From NCBI GenBank assembly GCA_032622095.1, contig CP136067.1, positions 137,271,990-137,335,989 of the forward strand: a DNA stretch of 64,000 nucleotides, written 5' to 3'. The notes under the pieces were generated by a model. It was not told where the DNA came from and did not search any database. It saw only the letters and a program-made list of their open reading frames with translations. Shown here in pieces: positions 57,788-64,000 of the stretch. The translations under genes and the position numbers were made by a program. Source of the stretch: Siphonodentalium dalli. Its lineage: Eukaryota; Mollusca; Scaphopoda; Gadilida; Siphonodentaliidae. Position 1 is the first letter of the stretch; the number at the start of each line of letters is the position of its first letter.

Positions 57788-57840
57788 CCCCCCCCCCTTA
57801 CCCCCCCCCCCCCCCCCCCCTCCCGGTTCATACGCCCCTG
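57788..57840 (-). mobile_element. hAT left terminus with poly-C tract
   Basis: On the minus strand the sequence starts CAGGGGCGTATGAACCGGGA at 57840 and runs into long G-runs (C-runs 57787-57822 on +). CAGGGGCG is the typical end of this hAT group. It lies ~380 bp upstream of the transposase ATG. The matching far end was not found. Confidence 0.7.
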
Positions 57841-59755
57841 CTCCAGGCCGTCAATTGTCACACCATGTTACCCGTCATTCTGCCACAATAACGAACATGT
57901 TCTGGTCCCGGTCCTGGTCCTGGTCATTTATAGCAATTTGACATTTATTCTGAAGAATGATCAGCAGAACATGTCAAAATTTACTATCACTCGCTCCATA
58001 ACGTTATCCAACGTCATGAAACAAGCAGACCATCGAGAGACGATGAAACCGTTGTCCCTTGCGACGTAAGATCTGTGTGTGCACACGGTACGATTTAGTC
58101 GTGCGACTTCTGTTTTTATCACTTACGGTGGACCACCGCACACGATGCGATCTGATCGTACGACCTGGTTATTTACTTTCTCGCGAATGCAATGGGTTAC
58201 CGTATTATTAACGTGGTATATAGGCCATAGGTATAGGTCTATATTTGTATTTATCGCAGATATTAAAAACTAATTTCCAATAAATATTAATATTACAAGT
58301 GTCTGTAGTTCTATATACTAGTAGGCCCTATACCTGATTTAATTCCCCACACAAATTCACAATCAGATATTATTTTGACACCAATTTTCTGGTGTCCAGT
58401 CCACCTGTTTCAAATGTAGTTGTATTGTAGAGGCATGAATGTATTCCGCGGTCCAAAATATCCCGCTACTCTGACTTTGAAGGACAGTGTATGGACGCCA
58501 TGTTGTTGTGAAAGAAAACATGTGATCGCCGCGTGATCATATTAATAGTTGAATCTGATTGGCTACTTCTAATAAATCGTACGACTCGATCGTAGAAACT
58601 CAAAATTATTTGCTTCCTGCGGGGTCGATCGTGCGATAAAATGTCCTGCGATTTTCCACCGCACACGCTACGATTTGACCCGTAACCGGTGCCCGATATT
58701 TGTCGTACGATATATATATCGCATCGTGTGCGGCGCGCTTATGTTTACGGCTCTATACAAGACGTAAACATGGGATATATTACGCGGCTCTCTGACCAAC
58801 GTAATATCGCTGTTTATTGTTACTTAGTGGAGGCGGAACATGATATTTATGTTATGTGGGTTAGAGGTAGGTATATACCTTAAATTGAATTACTGAATAT
58901 GGATCCATTAGTTTTATAAATTTGGGGTAATATAATTATGATGATGCGATGGAGTTATTTTGGAATAATTGGGAAAGCGGCTTGTATATACAAGTATAGC
59001 TACTATATATGTTGAAATGTTTCTGGTATTAATTTGTTTTCATTAATTATGGTAGGTATGAGATTGAACTAGCTATCCATGCACAAGAGGCTCAGATATG
59101 TATGGAACTTACGTGCACACATTATCCATCGTAAATGGACTGTTGACCACTGACTCCATTGAACTGTTTGCACACATTTCGAAATCCGTACCCTTTGTCT
59201 CCAGACATTGTGCGGCTGTTTGGCTGAAGAACACTGAAAAGGAAGAATGAGCTTTGAGTAACCTTAAAAAAAAAATGTACAGCAGATGTTTATTAATTAG
59301 ATATCATATACTTGCCTTGGGAGTCCTATTATATATCGACTCTGGCTGATAACCACAGTAGATCATGCCATGCATGAATCTCTACTCTGACTACGCCCGT
59401 ACGTACGGGCATATAGGATGTATAGCCAGAGTATACACCCCTGGTCAACAAGTGGTCCTGTTGAATTACTATGATGCTGGCAGGGTATAGCGATGCGGTT
59501 GAGAACAAGTACCGTTATTTTATTTAAAGTTTTATTTTTATTTAATGTTCCAGGTGTTTTGGTTGATCTTAACAATTCGAGGAAGAGCCATGCACTATGT
59601 GTAAAAAAAAACATTTACAAATATGTATATTGTGAAATACTGTAATAATCGTTGTGTTGGTTGTTGCGAACCGACCATAATTGAGTTGGTTATTCCTGAC
59701 GTTTGGCAGACACCAGCACCATCATTAAAATAGTTTAATATATAGAGGAAATATA
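57841..59755. other. intergenic, one inverted-repeat element, no gene
   Basis: Inverted repeats ACCGCACACGATGCGATC...CGTACGAC at 58134-58164 and its complement at 58702-58733 mark a probable TIR element of ~600 bp; the same ACCGCACAC block recurs at 58656. AATCTCTACTCTGACTACG (59370) resembles parts of 52825 and 53620. No coding-like frame. Confidence 0.5.
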
Positions 59756-59891
59756 CAACTCGTCCCCAATTTATAGCGGAATTTACAAAACGAGTCCAGT
59801 AAATTAGGTCTGGACCGAGAATTTGGCGAGGTCCAGTCCTAATTTACTGGACGAGTTTTGTAAATTCCGCTATAAACTGGGGACGAGTTGT
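59756..59891. repeat. palindrome (~55-bp arms)
   Basis: CAACTCGTCCCCAATTTATA inward to GTCCAGTAAATTAGG, then the complement CCTAATTTACTGGAC out to GGGGACGAGTTG; the loop of ~25 bp includes GGTCTGGACC. Confidence 0.93.
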
Positions 59892-61780
59892 AGATTCTAT
59901 TCATTACATGATCAAAACCTAGATAAAACATACTTAAATCAACAAATGGGACGTGAAACTAACATCGGTTTCAAAAATACCTGCGATGACGTTCCACGTT
60001 GGCGTATTTAATGGCGTATATTTAATGACATAACTTTTCAAACACTTCATTCATTATAGATTGTTGGAAAAATATTGGAAGCCATAATAATTTGAGACGT
60101 ACCGTACGGAATGTAAACAGACGACAAACCGGAAACAAAAGGTCATCTGGCACTAGTTCCTGTTATTAAACGAACGTTTAATATCACAAGTTTTAGAATG
60201 GGTCTATTGGATGCAATAATGGTAGGATCGTGTAATAAACATTTAGCAGGGGGGGGGGGGTCTGCAATTTTTTTCCGAACACTAGGCGATGGGGTGGTGG
60301 GTGGGTGGTTCAGCAGCCCGACTAACACAATTTTTCCTGACTCTGCATTTAGGATAAATAACGGTACTTTTTCTTAACACCATCACTTTGGCCTACCAGC
60401 ATCATGGCAATTCAGCATGACCCACAATAATCATAGCAAATTAACAGGATCACTTGAACAGGTGTGGTATAGATTCATGCCATTATCTAAGAACCACAAA
60501 AAACTCGTATCAGTTTATAACTCACTAAGGTAGCAATACGCAATTCCAGAAATTGTGGCCAACCTGGGAGGGGGTACTGTATAAGAATAGCGGGCTAGCA
60601 TCAGTGGACAGTCAGTCATGGCTATATCACCCCTAATAATATACATGTGTAGTCTATTAATATTATATTTATTTGTAATTGTACTTTCAAAGTGCGTATA
60701 TTGTAAATAAAATTATCCTATCCTATCACCAAATTCACCCTCTGGGTACCTTATTCTGCATGGCTGCATATACTATGGGAGACATAGACTCAGACATATT
60801 CCCTTATTTTCGACTACGAGGGACAACAATATATACGAAAAACTGTGTTCACTTATCAGTTTCCGTCTTGTATACAATATGATGTATTATTATCCACCCC
60901 TTAACTAACACTATTTCTGATTGGGCAAAAGTCGTCACATGATAATCCGGGAAAAATCCCGAAAGCCATATTGGACTCAATCGAGTCCATTATGACTTTG
61001 GTATCGGGACTCCGTGATGTCACGAAGTAACTCTATTGACAAATGAATCGGCGTAATTGTGGTGCGAGCGCAATACTATGGTGTATTTAGCAGACTGTTC
61101 ACTTCCGCATTGAGGTATTTTTCACTTCCGTGTTTACTGTTCTAAATTATGCTTTCTGGTGATCAGATACAGGCTTTTATAGAGAATCAAGTGCTGACAA
61201 ATACCAAAAATAATCACAACAGTTTTATTCCCAAAATTATGATAAACATATGACTTTTCACCACAACCCGGACTCGTACAAGAGAACACATACTGTACAC
61301 AACATTGTATAATAACTTTATAATAATGTCGGGACATTTCGATAAGATTTGAATTTATGAATATATATACGCCGGTACCTGTACTCGTATGGTTACATAT
61401 ACAATTTCAGGGGAAGTGCATTGTGCTGTTCTATATAACGGTGGATCCCCTGTGTGCCAACCTTTGAACACATATCCTCAGGCCAATACGTAGCTTAACT
61501 CTCGGTGAAAGGGTGTCCACGTATCCACGGATACCATCATCGCTAGTTGGTTCTAACCTCGACATGGGCGAAAATCGAGAGCGATTTTCACATTAATCTG
61601 AGTTGAGTGACAACTCAACGTGCCATTCCGATCGATACATATGCACTGTTGTTCCGATAGGAAATGAGATAGAATTTGTTCAACGCAAACTGAAGCAAGA
61701 ACATTGAAGAAATGAACACTCATATACTGTGTCAGTGATTCCTTCCATAAATGTGATAAATGAGTTATAACCCCCTCCCG
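59892..61780. other. intergenic, nothing recognised
   Basis: Two G-runs near 60249 and 60295 and a small palindrome GGACTCAATCGAGTCC at about 60972. Frames up to 67 codons, none recognised. Confidence 0.5.
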
Positions 61781-61785
61781 CTTAA

Positions 61786-62302
61786 AGATACGGGCGGCGT
61801 TGGCGGTGGGTATGCTGTTAAAATATTCAGCTCCATCAAAAAACGCCACAAACAGAAAGAATAGAAAATATAGACAGGCTTTGTTCTTATTCCAATCAGA
61901 AATATGGCATAAACAGTATGTTATTGTCAAATGTCTTTCCTTTGTTATGTAAACAAAAGCAAAAAACGTTACGTTACCTGGCTTTTGTTTAGATTAGGAT
62001 ATGGTAAACATAAAGAGCGTTATTTGTTAATGTTTTCCTGATGTGGAAATAATAAAGAGCGTTTATATCATTTGTGTGTGATTAAGCAATATAATTGCGC
62101 TGTGTTATGCAAACAGAAGCAAAACTTCTGTAACACGAGCAGGTTCTTGTTTACGTACACCATCGTACGTCTTGACGACAATATCCTATTTACGCGTTGA
62201 TTATGTTTGGCATAAGCTAAACTATATATATTTAAATATTCCTTCTGTTGGTGGCGATTTGAACAAATATGAATATTTCTGCAACGAACGCCGCCCGTGC
62301 CT
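61786..62302 (-). mobile_element. TTAA-target MITE, family A, copy 2
   Basis: TTAA at 61782-61785 and 62303-62306. Ends AGATACGGGCGGCGTTGGCG and, on the right, GAACGCCGCCCGTGCCT. The interior shares ATAAAGAGCG and AACATAAAGAGCG-type blocks with 5407-5901 in opposite orientation. Confidence 0.85.
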
Positions 62303-62306
62303 TTAA

Positions 62307-62787
62307 AGGCCCACTTAATTTTCGAACCCCCAGATCACATTATATAAAACATATTCTATATTATATACCATTTGAAAGATGAAGCTCCAAAACATTGTAT
62401 TTTCAACTTATTGGATGAAATAAACTGTGAACATGTTGGTTTTGTTGAGAAACCGACGCCTGTTCTGTGCTGAAGTTTCTCCACAAATTATATTATGTTC
62501 GATGGAATGGGGAATAACTATATATATATAGATATAGAGTTATTCCGCTTCCATTGAAAATAAACTATATTTTGAATTCTGTTGCATTCTGGGAGCCAAA
62601 ACGGGGGAAATGATTTTATGATTTCAGCTATTTGTATTACTCTATGGGCACATTCTGAGACACAGACGTTCTAAATGGTGATGAATGTTAGTCTTTTAAT
62701 CATATTGTATGGCATAGATTGTTATTAAAACCGTATATCAAGGCACTCTACAAAAAATAATAGGTGAATCGAAAATTAAGTGGGCCT
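62307..62787. mobile_element. TTAA-target MITE, family B, copy 2
   Basis: It uses the same TTAA (62303-62306) as the right flank of the family A copy, and has TTAA at 62788-62791 on the other side. Ends AGGCCCACTTAATTTTCGA and TCGAAAATTAAGTGGGCCT are perfect inverted repeats. It lacks the nested insertion seen in the 42745 copy. Confidence 0.92.
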
Positions 62788-63100
62788 TTAATGTCATATT
62801 CAGGTAATATGCGGTATATACTCATTATTCATGAACCCAAGTCAACCGGTACGCAGCTTTATAGCACAAAATTAATTTTTTTCCAGCCCAATATTGACAT
62901 AATTATTTAGACGTAATTCAGTCTAATACCTCTTGATATGTTGAAGTTAATGGATACTACACCAGCAACATGTGTGAACGCTATGATATTATTGTAAAGT
63001 AACTAAATATGTATTCCATATATTCTTAATTTGTACGCAGGATTCACCCTCTCTGTTAGCTGGTACTTAGGATTCGGGGGTATATATAGTATATATATAT

Positions 63101-63317
63101 ACAGTAATTCTCTAAGTAATCGACTTCTTAACCACAGCAGAATTATGGGTAACTTTTCAGGTTTTAGTCGGAAATATGGCTTGTTGCCATTCATCGGAAA
63201 GCTCTCGGGGAGAGCTTTCCGATGAATGGCAACAAGCCATATTTCCGACTAAATCCTGAAAAGTTACCCATAATTCTGCTGTGGTTAAGAAGTCGATTAC
63301 TTAGAGCATTACTGTAG
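63101..63317. repeat. foldback palindrome, family F1, copy 2 (near-perfect, ~105-bp arms)
   Basis: ACAGTAATTCTCTAAGTAATC inward to GAAAGCTCTC, a GGG centre at about 63208, and back. Only about two mismatches (for example GGTTTTAGTC against GACTAAATCC). Copy 1 at 40271 shares the inner ~75 bp of the arms. Confidence 0.96.
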
Positions 63318-63529
63318 TTGGCGTACGTACCATATGCATTGGCTGAATTCTTTGCGCATAATTTTTTGTATGCTTTGGCGAAACCTTTCGTGTTGATGTA
63401 GGTCAGAAACATTGACATATCACTGCAACTTGTAGTAACCCAATTCTCGAGACACGTGACTACCGCCTCGACAGCAGCTTCTCTGTAAAGTATAAGCAAG
63501 CCTGGATTTAGTTTATCTGACATTTGAAG

Positions 63530-63618
63530 AATGAGGTCCCCAGAGGTTGAATTTAGTATTGTTGTCCCGCACAGCGGGATAGCGTCATCGAATTCAACCT
63601 ACCTCTTGGGACCTCATT
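63530..63618. repeat. foldback palindrome, family F3, copy 1
   Basis: AATGAGGTCCC and GAGGTTGAATTTA pair with the complement; the loop contains GCGGGATAGCGTCA. Confidence 0.88.
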
Positions 63619-63828
63619 TTGCTTAGGCCTCATCTTCTGGGAAGTATCTTTAGTCTCAAATGAACATTGTTTTTAGTTACTCTTTCCCTTCTGTTGAGTT
63701 TCTATATCCCCTAAATTTACAGAGGATAACATGTATAATCGAGGTGACTAATGGGTAAATATCGCTAACATCAATTGGTGAACTACAGTCTGGTCATAGA
63801 TGTCCCATAGCAGTTTAAGCCTAAACAT

Positions 63829-63903
63829 AATGAGGTTCAGATAGGATGAATTTGGTAACGATGCGGGATAGCGTCACTAAATTTATCCTCTGTGGACCTC
63901 ATT
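63829..63903. repeat. foldback palindrome, family F3, copy 2
   Basis: AATGAGGTTC, GGATGAATTT pair with AAATTTATCC, GGACCTCATT; the loop has the same GCGGGATAGCGTCA as copy 1, 210 bp away. The shared loop and diverged arms suggest compensating change or conservation of the loop. Confidence 0.85.
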
Positions 63904-64000
63904 CTGCAAATGTCAGACACACTAAATTCAGGTTTGAGATAAAAATACGTTTACACACTCGCAAATTTGCCTGGCAGTTTTTTGCAGATATTTCTTTTTT

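Overview
This is nuclear DNA of an animal, most likely a marine invertebrate and probably a lophotrochozoan such as a mollusc (inference from style, not from a diagnostic gene). It is AT-rich and has no bacterial-type gene packing. It has GT-AG introns, phase-1 modular exons, long microsatellites and many nested transposable elements. Almost all of the open frames present are chance frames or repeat-derived.

One host gene is supported, on the + strand and entering from the left edge. It has two 114-bp EGF-like exons (1064-1177, 3141-3254), an exon with the first half of a C-type lectin-like domain (11445-11600), and a last exon with the second half and the stop codon (30818-31065), followed by an AATAAA. 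Every junction is phase 1, so the four exons can be spliced in order. The product would be a secreted or cell-surface EGF-plus-lectin-domain protein whose N-terminus lies outside the window. The intron inside the lectin domain is 19.2 kb.

The introns are filled with mobile DNA. Intron 3255-11444 holds two tandem Helitron-type elements (3896-4627 and 4628-6498, minus strand). They interrupt an older repeat whose uninterrupted copy is at 10522-11042, and the second Helitron itself carries a TTAA-flanked MITE (5407-5901). Intron 11601-30817 holds a large array of ~140-bp repeats that reverses orientation near 15230. Inserted into that array is a young Ty3/gypsy LTR retrotransposon (16920-26453; LTRs differ at about three of 786 positions). 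The retrotransposon has a gag/protease frame and a pol frame separated by one in-frame TAA, and a slightly shortened integrase core.

Right of the lectin gene (31-64 kb) no intact host gene was found. This part holds a degenerate relic of an uncharacterised multi-copy gene family (~35300-36570, +), a broken hAT transposase (55141-57459, -), a 5S rRNA-like fragment, several TTAA-target MITEs (some nested, some sharing one TTAA), another clean Helitron (52964-53266), a ~160-bp tandem array carrying YY1-like motifs (48480-49640), a 46-bp minisatellite, and long microsatellites.

The most striking feature is the number of long near-perfect palindromes (foldback elements). At least a dozen, with arms from ~30 to ~200 bp, lie across the window. 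Several belong to families with two or more copies here. In several cases one copy of a repeat provides the empty site for an insertion in another, so element ends can be set to the base from this window alone.
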